Shown here piece by piece: positions 15,934-24,477 of a stretch of 35,601 bases of DNA (position 1 is the first letter of the stretch; each line of letters opens with the position of its first letter). Source of the DNA: an uncultured Bacteroidales bacterium (GTDB lineage: Bacteria > Bacteroidota > Bacteroidia > Bacteroidales > Paludibacteraceae); contig ONEZ01000022.1 in assembly GCA_900316995.1 (NCBI GenBank), forward strand, positions 1-35,601, read 5' to 3'. The translations under genes and the position numbers were made by a program. Under the pieces are notes generated by a model. That model had not been told where the DNA came from and ran no database searches. It saw nothing but the letters and a program-made list of their open reading frames with translations.

Positions 15934-16281
15934 TTATCTGTCTAAATTGTTAATACCGTAAATTTTGGAGTTCCAAGCTGTTGGTCTGCCCTTAAACGTA
16001 AGTTTGCCAGCAGTCTCGGTTTCATCAAGCCCATCAGCATACAGCAGACTGATAGCCATTGCAATAGCAGCCATTTCTGCCTCTGAAGCCTCCTCTATAG
16101 GAGCTGTCTCCACCGCAGAAGTCTGAGACTTCTCAGCACTCTTCTCAGGCTCTTTCTTAGCCTTCATAATAACGCCAAAAAGCATTAGAATGAACACCAG
16201 CAGAACCAGCAGGAAGAAAACCAGCGAGAAACCAAGCAAGGTGACAATAAGGGCGTTACTCCAATTTATTAATCCTATCAT
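15934..16281 (-). CDS. Decarboxylase sodium pump gamma/delta subunit (OadG type)
   Basis: This 115-residue protein has one N-terminal membrane helix (about 11-38, rich in Leu/Phe/Val), a charged Lys/Glu linker, then a short soluble tail. The OadG/MmdD family anchors and assembles the alpha and biotin-carrier subunits on the membrane beta subunit. It ends 2 bases before the biotin carrier start and begins 14 bases after mmdA, so translation is probably coupled. The sequence is poorly conserved, as usual for this subunit; context carries most of the assignment. Confidence 0.85.
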   Translation of the reverse strand: MIGLINWSNALIVTLLGFSLVFFLLVLLVFILMLFGVIMKAKKEPEKSAEKSQTSAVETAPIEEASEAEMAAIAMAISLLYADGLDETETAGKLTFKGRPTAWNSKIYGINNLDR

Positions 16282-16295
16282 AGTAGTTTCATGTT

Positions 16296-17855
16296 TTAAA
16301 GAGGAATATTAGAGTGTTTCTTTAGAGGATTTGAAAGTTTTTTGGTTGCAAGACTCTCAAACGCTCTGATGATGCGGAAACGAGTATTACGCGGATCTAT
16401 CACATCATCTATATAACCCATAGAGGCAGCCTTGTACGGATTAGAGAACGCCTCGCTGTATGCGGCGGTCTTCTCATCTATGAACTTCTGCTTCTCCTCC
16501 TTGTCTGTGAACTCTTTAAGAGCCTTGGCTTCAAGAACCTCAATAGCACCCGACGCTCCCATTACGGCAATCTCAGCTGAAGGCCAAGCATAGTTGAAGT
16601 CGCCACGCAGCTGCTTGCAGCTCATAACTATATGAGAACCACCGTAAGACTTACGTATAGTAACAGTTACCTTAGGCACAGTTGCCTCGCCGTAAGCAAA
16701 CATAAGTTTGGCACCGTGAACAATGATACCGGCATACTCCTGACCTGTACCAGGCAGGAATCCTGGAACGTCAACAAGAGTAAGAATAGGAATATTGAAC
16801 GCATCGCAGAAGCGTACAAAACGTGCAGCCTTACGAGAAGCGTCACAATCAAGCACACCAGCAAGATAACTTGGCTGGTTAGCTATAATACCAGTTGATT
16901 TGCCGTTGAAGCGAGCAAAACAGCAGATAATGTTCTTAGCGTAGTTTGGCTGAATCTCCAGAATCTCACCATTATCCACAATACGGGTTATAATCTCCTT
17001 CATGTCGTATGGCTTGTTAGGATTATCAGGAACAATATCCTTAAGAGCCTCGTCCACACGGTTCACAGGGTCTGTACACTCCACTGCAGGAACATCCTCC
17101 ATATTGTTTTGAGGAATATAAGAGATAAGTTTCTTTATGGTGTCAATACCCTCCTGCTCATCAGCGCAGGCAAAGTGTGTAACACCTGATTTTGTAGAGT
17201 GGACACCTGCACCGCCAAGCTGGTCAACTGACACATCCTCACCTGTAACAGATTTAACCACCTTAGGACCGGTAATGAACATATAGCTGTTCTGCTCTGT
17301 CATAAGGATAAAGTCTGTAAGAGCTGGAGAATACACAGCACCACCGGCACAAGGACCGTATATAAGTGAAATCTGTGGCACCACGCCCGATGCCAAAATG
17401 TTACGCTCAAAAATCTCAGCATAACCGGCAAGCGCATTAGGACCCTCCTGAATACGTGCGCCACCTGAATCATTTATACCAATGATAGGTGCGCCCATCT
17501 TCATTGCCAAGTCCATCACGTGGCATATCTTCTGTGACATAGTCTCAGAGAGAGCTCCACCATAAACAGTGAAATCCTGAGCAAAAACATAAACCAGACG
17601 GCCGTTTATTGTACCCTGGCCTACTACCACGCCGTCACCAAGAGGATGCTCCTTATCCATGCCAAAGTTAACACAACGATGTGTTACAAACATATCAAGC
17701 TCCTCAAAGCTACCCTCGTCAAGCAGCATGTCAATACGCTCACGAGCGGTATATTTACCCTTGCTGTGCTGGGCGTCTATTCTCTTCTGACCTCCGCCAA
17801 GCTTTGCCTTGTCTCTAAGCTCGTGGAGTTTCTTAATATTATCAGACTGACTCAT
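16296..17855 (-). CDS. mmdA: Methylmalonyl-CoA decarboxylase alpha subunit (carboxyltransferase)
   Basis: This 519-residue acyl-CoA carboxyltransferase transfers the carboxyl group from (S)-methylmalonyl-CoA to biotin, yielding propionyl-CoA. It has the two crotonase-like halves of the family. The N-terminal half has GINDSGGARIQEGPNALAGY (about 129-148) and IYGPCAGGAVYSPALTDF (about 169-186); the C-terminal half has VDVPGFLPGTGQEYAGII (about 373-390) and YGGSHIVMSCKQLRGD (about 416-431). The same fold serves propionyl-CoA carboxylase beta, but with membrane beta and gamma subunits following and an epimerase preceding, the decarboxylase direction is favoured. The length is typical. Confidence 0.93.
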   Translation of the reverse strand: MSQSDNIKKLHELRDKAKLGGGQKRIDAQHSKGKYTARERIDMLLDEGSFEELDMFVTHRCVNFGMDKEHPLGDGVVVGQGTINGRLVYVFAQDFTVYGGALSETMSQKICHVMDLAMKMGAPIIGINDSGGARIQEGPNALAGYAEIFERNILASGVVPQISLIYGPCAGGAVYSPALTDFILMTEQNSYMFITGPKVVKSVTGEDVSVDQLGGAGVHSTKSGVTHFACADEQEGIDTIKKLISYIPQNNMEDVPAVECTDPVNRVDEALKDIVPDNPNKPYDMKEIITRIVDNGEILEIQPNYAKNIICCFARFNGKSTGIIANQPSYLAGVLDCDASRKAARFVRFCDAFNIPILTLVDVPGFLPGTGQEYAGIIVHGAKLMFAYGEATVPKVTVTIRKSYGGSHIVMSCKQLRGDFNYAWPSAEIAVMGASGAIEVLEAKALKEFTDKEEKQKFIDEKTAAYSEAFSNPYKAASMGYIDDVIDPRNTRFRIIRAFESLATKKLSNPLKKHSNIPL

Positions 17856-17879
17856 TTCAAATAAAATTTAGTGTTTTTC

Positions 17880-18290
17880 TTATTTTTTCTCGCAGAACTC
17901 TGTAAGAACTCCTGCTGTTGATTTTGGGTGAAGGAATGCAATAGTCATGCCGTCAGCGCCTGCACGTGGAGCCTTGTCAATAAGCTGTACGCCCTTGGCC
18001 TCAACCTCGGCAAGCTTCTCCTCAATGTTAGCAACTTTGTATGCAATGTGGTGAATACCGCCACGACCGCCGTTCTTCTCAATGAATTTAGCCACGGTGC
18101 TCTCTGGGCATGTAGGCTCAAGAAGTTCAATCTTAACCTCTCCCACTTTAAGGAAAGCTGTCTTTACCTTCTGGTCTGCAACCTCCTCAATTTTATAACA
18201 CTTCATACCTAATACGCCCTCATAATAAGGAAGAGCAGCCTCAATACTTGGTACTGCTATACCAAGATGTTCAATTTGTTCTGGAATCAT
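17880..18290 (-). CDS. mce: Methylmalonyl-CoA epimerase
   Basis: This 136-residue protein of the vicinal oxygen chelate (glyoxalase) fold interconverts (R)- and (S)-methylmalonyl-CoA, linking the B12 mutase to the decarboxylase. It shows two beta-alpha-beta-beta-beta modules: EHLGIAVPSIEAALPYYEGVLG near 7-28 and GGIHHIAYKVANIEEKL near 76-92. Candidate metal ligands are His8, Glu55, His80 and a C-terminal Glu in LTEFCEKK. It is the first gene of the operon, with 24 bases before mmdA. No TAnnTTTG box is visible in its leader, which instead contains a heptamer tandem repeat (18330-18361). The mutase genes are not in this window. Confidence 0.94.
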   Translation of the reverse strand: MIPEQIEHLGIAVPSIEAALPYYEGVLGMKCYKIEEVADQKVKTAFLKVGEVKIELLEPTCPESTVAKFIEKNGGRGGIHHIAYKVANIEEKLAEVEAKGVQLIDKAPRAGADGMTIAFLHPKSTAGVLTEFCEKK

Positions 18291-18329
18291 AATTTTAATA
18301 TTTTTATAATATTGATTAAATAATTATTT

Positions 18330-18361
18330 AGTTGATAGTTGACAGTTGACAGTTGACAGTT
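18330..18361. repeat. AGTTGAC heptamer tandem repeat upstream of mce
   Basis: Four heptamers plus a partial unit: one AGTTGAT, three AGTTGAC, then AGTT. Read along mce the unit is AACTGTC, one base different from the AACTTTC unit before mutS2. It sits 40 bases upstream of the mce start codon, within the 79-base gap to the preceding gene. Confidence 0.92.
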
Positions 18362-18369
18362 ATAAAATC

Positions 18370-19461
18370 TTATTTAGAAACATTTTTAGCGGAATGTTTC
18401 CTCTTTCTCGTCAGCACAGTCTTCACTGTGGTACTATTTTCACCACGGTAACTGAGCAGGTGACCTCCCATTTTTTTACGCTTTACAAGCAGGTAAATGA
18501 CACACAGCACTGCAAACACAGGCCATAGTATGCAGTTCTGCAACCATACAGGCATCTCATAAATGTTCATAACAAACAGAATCATGCCAAACCCAAACTG
18601 TATGCCGGCATAAATACTGCTCACAAGCCTGTGAGACTTGTAGTACTCATTACAGAAGAGCTGGAACAAGTGTATTCTGTGAGGGGCGAAGATATTGTCA
18701 CCGGCAAACAGACGCTGCATCACTGTAAGACCCGCCTCAATAAGCACCGCACTGAAAAGCAGGAAGTACGCCACATTACCAGTCTTAACCACAAGAGAGA
18801 ACACAAAATAGACCATCATGTAGCCAAGCACTATAGAGCCCACATCGCCGGAGAAGCACTTTGGCTGCGCTCTGAAATTAAAGAAAAGGAACACCACTGT
18901 AGCCGCTATAGTCAGCCCTATCAGTTCCACATCCGCAAAATTTCTGGCGTCAAACACAAAAAGGTCTATAAGTAGCAGCGGCACAGACATACTCAGCGCA
19001 AGACCGCCAAGCATACCGTTAAGACCGTCCATGAAATTATATAGGTTAAAAAGGCCCACCGCCACTATAAGCATCATTATAGCAGCTGCCCACTGGCTCA
19101 CAGAAGCCGTCATTGCTATTCCTGTATCATGGCCTATCTGGAGTAGCAGCAACGATGCCGCCACAGTCTGAGCCACAAGCCTTATAAGGAACCATACATC
19201 CTTGAGGTCATCTATAAAACTGACTATGGCAAGTATTGTCAACCCCACAAACCACGCCCACATCAGCTGTTTGCCACTCACCAGACAATCAATCATATAG
19301 ATAAAATAAGAGAGGTAAAAGATGAATCCTGCGGCAGTAATAACAGGTTTCTTATGAGAACTACGATTGTTAACACCTGCAAGAAGGCCGTACTTCCTTG
19401 CCACGGGGAAATAGATATACAATGATAGTAACAATACTATTACAGTAATGAAATAAATCAT
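18370..19461 (-). CDS. WecA/MraY-family undecaprenyl-phosphate glycosyl-1-phosphate transferase
   Basis: This 363-residue polytopic inner-membrane enzyme moves a sugar-1-phosphate from a UDP-sugar to undecaprenyl phosphate to start polysaccharide assembly. Visible motifs are FIDDLKD (82-88, the Mg2+-binding Asp pair), NLYNFMDGLNG (139-149), FSGDVGS (203-209) and the cytoplasmic loop APHRIHLFQ (about 259-267). About ten membrane helices are apparent. The C-terminal tail is basic. The absence of murein genes nearby and the motif variants favour a WecA-like O-antigen or capsule initiator over MraY itself. It lies 79 bases upstream of mce with no terminator, so read-through is possible. It has a good promoter at 19487-19517. 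Confidence 0.9.
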   Translation of the reverse strand: MIYFITVIVLLLSLYIYFPVARKYGLLAGVNNRSSHKKPVITAAGFIFYLSYFIYMIDCLVSGKQLMWAWFVGLTILAIVSFIDDLKDVWFLIRLVAQTVAASLLLLQIGHDTGIAMTASVSQWAAAIMMLIVAVGLFNLYNFMDGLNGMLGGLALSMSVPLLLIDLFVFDARNFADVELIGLTIAATVVFLFFNFRAQPKCFSGDVGSIVLGYMMVYFVFSLVVKTGNVAYFLLFSAVLIEAGLTVMQRLFAGDNIFAPHRIHLFQLFCNEYYKSHRLVSSIYAGIQFGFGMILFVMNIYEMPVWLQNCILWPVFAVLCVIYLLVKRKKMGGHLLSYRGENSTTVKTVLTRKRKHSAKNVSK

Positions 19462-19486
19462 AAGTCCTCAGAAGTGTAATGAACCA

Positions 19487-19517
19487 CAAAATTAGGCATT
19501 TTATCAAAAGTTTCCAA
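19487..19517 (-). promoter_or_regulatory. Predicted promoter for the WecA-like gene
   Basis: On the minus strand, TTG (19515-19517), 20 bases, then TAATTTTG (19487-19494). Both elements match the Bacteroidota consensus. The predicted start is near 19482 and the leader about 20 bases. Confidence 0.65.
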
Positions 19518-19576
19518 TTAAAAACAACTTTTTTTAATTTTATTAAATCACACTTTTTCAATTTACCATAATTTAT

Positions 19577-19584
19577 TACCTTTG
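19577..19584 (+). promoter_or_regulatory. Predicted -7 box for the yip1-like/smpB/trk operon
   Basis: TACCTTTG, an exact TAnnTTTG match. It ends 8 bases before the ATG at 19593, so the transcript would have a leader of only about 3-5 bases. No TTG is visible at the expected -33 position. Confidence 0.55.
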
Positions 19585-19592
19585 CCGTTTGT

Positions 19593-20150
19593 ATGCTATC
19601 AATATTTCCGAGTATATTAGCCACTCCTGAAAAGGGTTGGGAGCACGCATCCACCGTAACATCAAAGAAAGCCGCGCTCCTGCGTTATGCGCTACCGCTC
19701 ATAACAATAGCCTCTGCATGTGCATTTGCAGGCTCCTTTCTTGTGAGTGAGAATGTGCACTGGGTTACTGGCGTGTGGCGGTTTATGGTTATGTTCATAT
19801 CGCTGTTCACAGGAGTCTATTTTGCTGATTTCTGCATACGTGTGTCATATAGGCAGATTTTTAAGGTGAGACCAGACTTCTCACGCACTCTTATATTCAC
19901 CATATTCTCATTCTCCGGAGTTATAGCAGTGATTATTCTTGATGAGCTTGTGGAGGATATGTTCTTTATTTCAGCATTCTACCTCTACACGTTCTACATT
20001 GTGTATGAGGGGTGCAACAAATTCTGGCAAATGGAGAATGTTCAATCTGACAAAAAGAACATATTTGTGCTAATTGCCTCATTGTCAGTAATAGCATGGC
20101 CGGAGCTTATACGCAGGCTGCTGTTTGTGGCTATGCCCGGACTAAAATAA
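19593..20150 (+). CDS. Yip1-family integral membrane protein
   Basis: This 185-residue protein has about five hydrophobic segments (near 30-48, 60-80, 98-118, 122-140 and 154-172). The N-terminal pattern ILATPEKGWEHAS, with an amphipathic start before the first membrane helix, is typical of bacterial Yip1-domain proteins. The function is unknown; the eukaryotic relatives act in vesicle traffic, but no such role is implied. It starts 6 bases upstream of the smpB gap boundary and leads the rightward operon. The start matches the family N-terminus although the promoter box is almost adjacent to it. Confidence 0.78.
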   Translation: MLSIFPSILATPEKGWEHASTVTSKKAALLRYALPLITIASACAFAGSFLVSENVHWVTGVWRFMVMFISLFTGVYFADFCIRVSYRQIFKVRPDFSRTLIFTIFSFSGVIAVIILDELVEDMFFISAFYLYTFYIVYEGCNKFWQMENVQSDKKNIFVLIASLSVIAWPELIRRLLFVAMPGLK

Positions 20151-20156
20151 TACTAT

Positions 20157-20612
20157 ATGCAGACTAATGTTTACATAAAGAATAAGAAAGCGTCATTTGA
20201 CTATGCCCTTCTTGACAAATACACGGCGGGCATAGTACTCACCGGCACAGAAATTAAGTCTCTGCGTGGAGGGCGTGCATCGCTGGTTGACGCATTCTGC
20301 TACTTTAACGGAGGGGAGCTTTGGATTAAGAGCATGAACATACCTGTTTATTTCTACGGCACCTACAGCAATCACGTTCCTATGCGTGACCGTAAGCTGC
20401 TGCTCACTAAGAAAGAGCTGCGCAAACTCCAGCAGAAAGTTAAAGAACCCGGATATTCAATAATACCCACGGCTGTATTCATTAATGACAGAGGACTCGC
20501 CAAGGTTGACATAGCGCTGGCAAAAGGCAAGAAAGAGTTTGACAAACGCCAGTCAATCAAGGATGCCGAGGACAGACGTTCAATGGACAGAGCACGTAAA
20601 AATTTCAAGTAG
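20157..20612 (+). CDS. smpB: SsrA-binding protein SmpB
   Basis: This 151-residue tmRNA partner is required for trans-translation rescue of stalled ribosomes. Family signatures are [19 protein letters not shown] near 8-26, [20 protein letters not shown] near 29-48, the RNA-binding [10 protein letters not shown] region and the C-terminal tail [20 protein letters not shown] that inserts in the decoding centre. The length is normal for Bacteroidota. Its stop codon directly abuts the trkA ATG. The ssrA (tmRNA) gene is not visible in this window. Confidence 0.96.
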   Translation: MQTNVYIKNKKASFDYALLDKYTAGIVLTGTEIKSLRGGRASLVDAFCYFNGGELWIKSMNIPVYFYGTYSNHVPMRDRKLLLTKKELRKLQQKVKEPGYSIIPTAVFINDRGLAKVDIALAKGKKEFDKRQSIKDAEDRRSMDRARKNFK

Positions 20613-21944
20613 ATGAAAATAGTAATAGCAGGCGCCGGCGATGTTGGGACTCATTTGGCAAAGATGCTCTCAAAAGAGAACCACACCATTATCCTTCTTG
20701 ATCAAAAGACTGAGAAGATCAAGGCTCTTGAAGCCAACTATGACATTCTTAGCGTGGTGGGAAGTCCCACATCACTTAAAGACCTTATGGAGGCTCAGGT
20801 CTCATCAGCAGACCTGTTTGTGGCGGTGACACCTATTGAGAGTACAAACATAACCGCCTGTATGTTAGCTACTAACCTTGGAGCCAAGAAGACCCTTGCC
20901 AGGATAGACAATCAGGAGTATCTCCAGCCCAAGAACAAGGAGTTTTTCAAAAGCATGGGCATTGACTCTCTTATATATCCAGAGAAACTTGCGGCTGAAG
21001 AGATTGTAAACAACCTTAAGAAAGGGTGGGTGCGCCAGTATGTGGAGCTTTCAGGAGGTGCGCTTACCGTTATAGCCACCAAGATACGTACGTCATCACC
21101 ACTATGTGACATTCCGCTTGAAAAAGCATTTGCAGGTAACGGCAAAATACGTATAGTGGTTATAAAGAGGGGCGACGCCACCATAATTCCATCTGGTAAA
21201 GACCGTGTGATAGACGGTGACATAGTGTATTTCATAACCACACGAGACGGTGTGGAGGATGTGCGCATACAATCAGGCAAGGAGAATTATGACATAAACA
21301 ACATTATGTTCCTTGGAGCAAGCCGCATCTGCATAAAAACCATACAGAGCCTGCCACGCAGCAAGGACATCAAGGTTATAGAGCAGGATATGGAGAAGAC
21401 CTACCGCATTATAGAGCAGACCGACAATGTTCTTGTCATTAACGGCGATGGACGAGACACCACCCTTCTCAAAGATGAGAGCATAGAGTCATACGATGCC
21501 TTTGTGGCCCTTTCAGGCAGTGCTGAGACCAACATCATGGCATGTATGGTGGCAAAGAGCATGGGAGTGAACCGCACAGTGGCGGAAGTTGAGAACATGG
21601 ACTACATAACCATGGCTGAGCAGATGGGCATAGGCGCCATCATAAACAAGAAGATTATTGCGGCAAGCCATATTTACCAGCTTATCCTTGGCGGCGATGT
21701 ATCAGTAAAGATGCTCACATTTGCCGATGTGGATGTAGTGGAGCTCAAGGCGGAGAATGACTCCCCTATAACCAAGGGGCCTCTATACACTCTTAAACTG
21801 CCTAAGAGCACCATAATAGGCGGTATTGTGAGAGACGGCGTAGGCATGGTGGCTGTGGGCGGCACAGTGATACAGCCAGGTGATAACGTAACCGTATTCT
21901 GTCGCAAGGAGTCTCTTGAGCAACTGGAGAAGCTATTCAAATAA
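20613..21944 (+). CDS. trkA: Trk system K+ uptake regulatory protein TrkA
   Basis: This 443-residue peripheral membrane protein gates the TrkH channel in response to nucleotides. It contains RCK_N-RCK_C twice. The first Rossmann motif is intact (AGAGDVGTHLAKML, about 5-18), followed by an acidic residue at the end of strand two (LLDQ). In the second half the glycine-rich turn reads FLGASRICIKTI (about 232-243), lacking the second and third glycines, so nucleotide binding there may be weak or lost. The gene abuts smpB with no gap and is followed by trkH after 8 bases, forming one K+ uptake unit. Confidence 0.94.
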   Translation: MKIVIAGAGDVGTHLAKMLSKENHTIILLDQKTEKIKALEANYDILSVVGSPTSLKDLMEAQVSSADLFVAVTPIESTNITACMLATNLGAKKTLARIDNQEYLQPKNKEFFKSMGIDSLIYPEKLAAEEIVNNLKKGWVRQYVELSGGALTVIATKIRTSSPLCDIPLEKAFAGNGKIRIVVIKRGDATIIPSGKDRVIDGDIVYFITTRDGVEDVRIQSGKENYDINNIMFLGASRICIKTIQSLPRSKDIKVIEQDMEKTYRIIEQTDNVLVINGDGRDTTLLKDESIESYDAFVALSGSAETNIMACMVAKSMGVNRTVAEVENMDYITMAEQMGIGAIINKKIIAASHIYQLILGGDVSVKMLTFADVDVVELKAENDSPITKGPLYTLKLPKSTIIGGIVRDGVGMVAVGGTVIQPGDNVTVFCRKESLEQLEKLFK

Positions 21945-21952
21945 TATAAGCA

Positions 21953-23416
21953 GTGAAAAAAGTAGAGATAAAAATACTTGTACGGGTATTCAGCATTCTG
22001 CTCCAGTTTGAAGCCTTTTTTCTGCTAATCTCCATGATAGTTTCACTTGTCTATGGAGAGAAGGAGTATATATACTTTCTTATTGCAGCAGGAGCCACGC
22101 TTGCAGTGAGCATTCCGGGCATTATCTTCACACGCGGAATGAGGGGCATTGGCATGGGCAAGCGTGAAGGCTTTCTCATTGTATCCCTTATTTGGATAGT
22201 ATTTACTATATTTGGAATGTTGCCGTTCTATCTGAGCGGAAGCATACCCAAGTTAGAGGACGCCTTTTTTGAGACCATGAGCGGCTTCACCACCACAGGC
22301 GCCACCATTCTCACCGATATTGACAATATGCCGGCCGGAATGTTATTCTGGCGAAGCATAACCCAGTGGCTTGGAGGCATGGGAATAATTGTGCTCTCCA
22401 TGTCAATACTTCCACTTCTCGGAGTTAGCGGTGCATCGCTGTTTGCGGCAGAAGTTCCAGGTCCTACAAAAGACAAGATTCACGCCCGCATAAGCACCAC
22501 AGCCATGATACTATGGGGCATTTACACAGTCATAACCATATTTGAGAGTTTCATACTGTGGTTGTTAGGCATGGACTACTTTGATGCTATATGCCACTCA
22601 TTCACCACCATGGCATCTGGCGGATTCTCCACCAAGGGTGCCAGCATAGCGTTCTGGGACTCACCTCTTCTGGAGTATGTGATAATTGTGTTCATGCTGA
22701 TGTCCGGCATAAACTTCACACTCTACTACCATATTATCAGAGGGCGTTTAGACAAGGTTAAAAGCAATGAGGAGCTAAAGTTCTACTTTGCCTTCATAGC
22801 CCTTTTCACACTCTCAGTGATGACAAGTCTGCTGCTGCACCACAATAATATCATGGATTTGGAGGAGGCGTTCCGCTACTCTCTGTTTAATGTAGTGGCG
22901 CTTATAACCACCACTGGTTTTGCAAACAGCGACTACACCACATGGACACCGTTTGTGTGGACCATTCTGCTTATGCTTATGGCGTTTGGCTCATGTACAG
23001 GCTCCACATCGGGTGGTATTAAGACCGTAAGAATTTCACTGCTTTTGAAGAACACCTATTGTGAGTTCCGCAGGCTCATACACCCAAGCGCAGTGGTGCC
23101 GGTAAGATTTAACGGGCAGGTTATCAAGCCAAAACTGATTGACAATGTGCAGGCTTTTGTATTCCTGTATCTGGTAATAATAGTAATTAGCCTTCTGTTC
23201 TTTACATCGTGCGGCCTCACACTTGACAATGCACTGGGAGCCGCCATATCATCAGTAAGCAATGTAGGCCCTGGAATTGGCGCATACGGCCCTATGGACA
23301 ACTACTCATCACTGCCAGTGGCGTGCAAATGGTACATGTCGTTTATGATGCTTGCAGGCCGTCTGGAACTGTTCACCGTATTTATGATATTCACACCTGC
23401 GCTCTGGAAAAAATAG
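21953..23416 (+). CDS. trkH: Trk system K+ uptake channel protein TrkH
   Basis: This 487-residue inner-membrane protein has four pore-loop repeats. The selectivity-filter stretches are visible as TTTGATILTD, TMASGGFSTKG, TTTGFANSDYT and SVSNVGPGIG, one per repeat. The start is GTG; it fits the N-terminal helix and leaves an 8-base gap after trkA. It forms the channel partner of TrkA. The stop codon overlaps the start of the next gene by one base (TAGTG). Confidence 0.94.
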   Translation: MKKVEIKILVRVFSILLQFEAFFLLISMIVSLVYGEKEYIYFLIAAGATLAVSIPGIIFTRGMRGIGMGKREGFLIVSLIWIVFTIFGMLPFYLSGSIPKLEDAFFETMSGFTTTGATILTDIDNMPAGMLFWRSITQWLGGMGIIVLSMSILPLLGVSGASLFAAEVPGPTKDKIHARISTTAMILWGIYTVITIFESFILWLLGMDYFDAICHSFTTMASGGFSTKGASIAFWDSPLLEYVIIVFMLMSGINFTLYYHIIRGRLDKVKSNEELKFYFAFIALFTLSVMTSLLLHHNNIMDLEEAFRYSLFNVVALITTTGFANSDYTTWTPFVWTILLMLMAFGSCTGSTSGGIKTVRISLLLKNTYCEFRRLIHPSAVVPVRFNGQVIKPKLIDNVQAFVFLYLVIIVISLLFFTSCGLTLDNALGAAISSVSNVGPGIGAYGPMDNYSSLPVACKWYMSFMMLAGRLELFTVFMIFTPALWKK

Positions 23417-24477
23417 TGAAAATATTTGACAAATTTCCGTTCCTAAAAAAGATTGCCACATTTCAGGCACCCCCAGGCCTCTCTTTAGAGCAGGCTTCAG
23501 GAGAGAGTGCCGCTCTATTCAAAGCGCAGGTAATAGAAAGTACTCTTGGTGTAAAACAGTTCACCACTGCCGATATGACAGGCGGCATGGGTATTGACAC
23601 TCTTTTTATAAGCGCATTTGGGAGCAGACCAGCCACCTACATAGAGCGTAGCGCAGAGCTTTGCCGTATAGCCACAGATAATTTCAAAGCCGCTTGCGGC
23701 GATGCGCACCACATTAGCGTAGTGAACGCAGATAGCGTTGAGTACCTTCTCAATAGGTCAGACCACTACGATGTCATCTTTGCAGACCCTGCACGTCGTT
23801 CAGTATCAGGCAGGAAACTGGTGAGCATATCAGACTGCGAACCAAACCTGCTGCCACACATTGGAACCCTTATGAGCAAATGCCGGCTGCTTGCAGTAAA
23901 ATTATCACCCATGCTTGACATCAGCGTGGCGTTACAAGAGCTTAAGCACGTAACAGACCTTTATGTGGTGGGGGCTGACGGAGAGTGCAAGGAGCTGCTC
24001 GCACTGCTCTCTGACGCAGGCACAGGATGCCAGACTAAAATACATTGTGTCACTCTGCCACAAAACAACATGCCATTTACATTCACACTTGAAGGCGAAC
24101 GCAGCGCCACAGTGAAGTATTCCATGCCGCAGCATTACCTCTATGAACCATCACCGGCGTTGCTCAAAGCAGGAGCTTTCAAAAGCATAGGAGAGCGATA
24201 CGGGTTAGGTAAGCTCCACCCAAACAGCCACCTCTACACATCAGAGACGTTTGTGGAGAATTTCCCAGGCAGGACATTTGAAATAACAGATATAAGAAAA
24301 GTCCATAAACCACAGTTCAAAGACATAGAAAGGGCCAACCTCACCATCCGAAACTTCCCCACCTCAGTGGCTGAGATACGCAGGAACATTGGAGTAAAGG
24401 AGGGCGGAGACACCTATCTCTTTGCAACTACATTTATGGATAACTCCAAAAGAATTATTGTATGCAAGAGAATATAG
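23416..24477 (+). CDS. PG_1098-type class I SAM methyltransferase with THUMP-like domain
   Basis: This 353-residue protein belongs to a largely Bacteroidota family typified by Porphyromonas PG_1098. It has an N-terminal helical part, a Rossmann methyltransferase core with TADMTGGMGIDTLFIS (about 51-66) as SAM motif I and FADPARRSVSGRK (about 116-128) as an N/DPPY-like motif, then a ferredoxin-like segment and a C-terminal THUMP-like domain (from about 280). An RNA substrate is likely but unproven. The GTG at 23416 overlaps the trkH stop by one base and is preferred to an upstream ATG at 23323 lying inside trkH. The last two codons and stop lie in the left arm of the structured element at 24467-24606. 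Confidence 0.85.
   Translation: MKIFDKFPFLKKIATFQAPPGLSLEQASGESAALFKAQVIESTLGVKQFTTADMTGGMGIDTLFISAFGSRPATYIERSAELCRIATDNFKAACGDAHHISVVNADSVEYLLNRSDHYDVIFADPARRSVSGRKLVSISDCEPNLLPHIGTLMSKCRLLAVKLSPMLDISVALQELKHVTDLYVVGADGECKELLALLSDAGTGCQTKIHCVTLPQNNMPFTFTLEGERSATVKYSMPQHYLYEPSPALLKAGAFKSIGERYGLGKLHPNSHLYTSETFVENFPGRTFEITDIRKVHKPQFKDIERANLTIRNFPTSVAEIRRNIGVKEGGDTYLFATTFMDNSKRIIVCKRI

Noticed and set aside
23323-23415. Upstream ATG for the PG_1098-type methyltransferase
   Set aside because: It would place 31 codons inside trkH; the GTG overlapping the trkH stop gives the family-like start.
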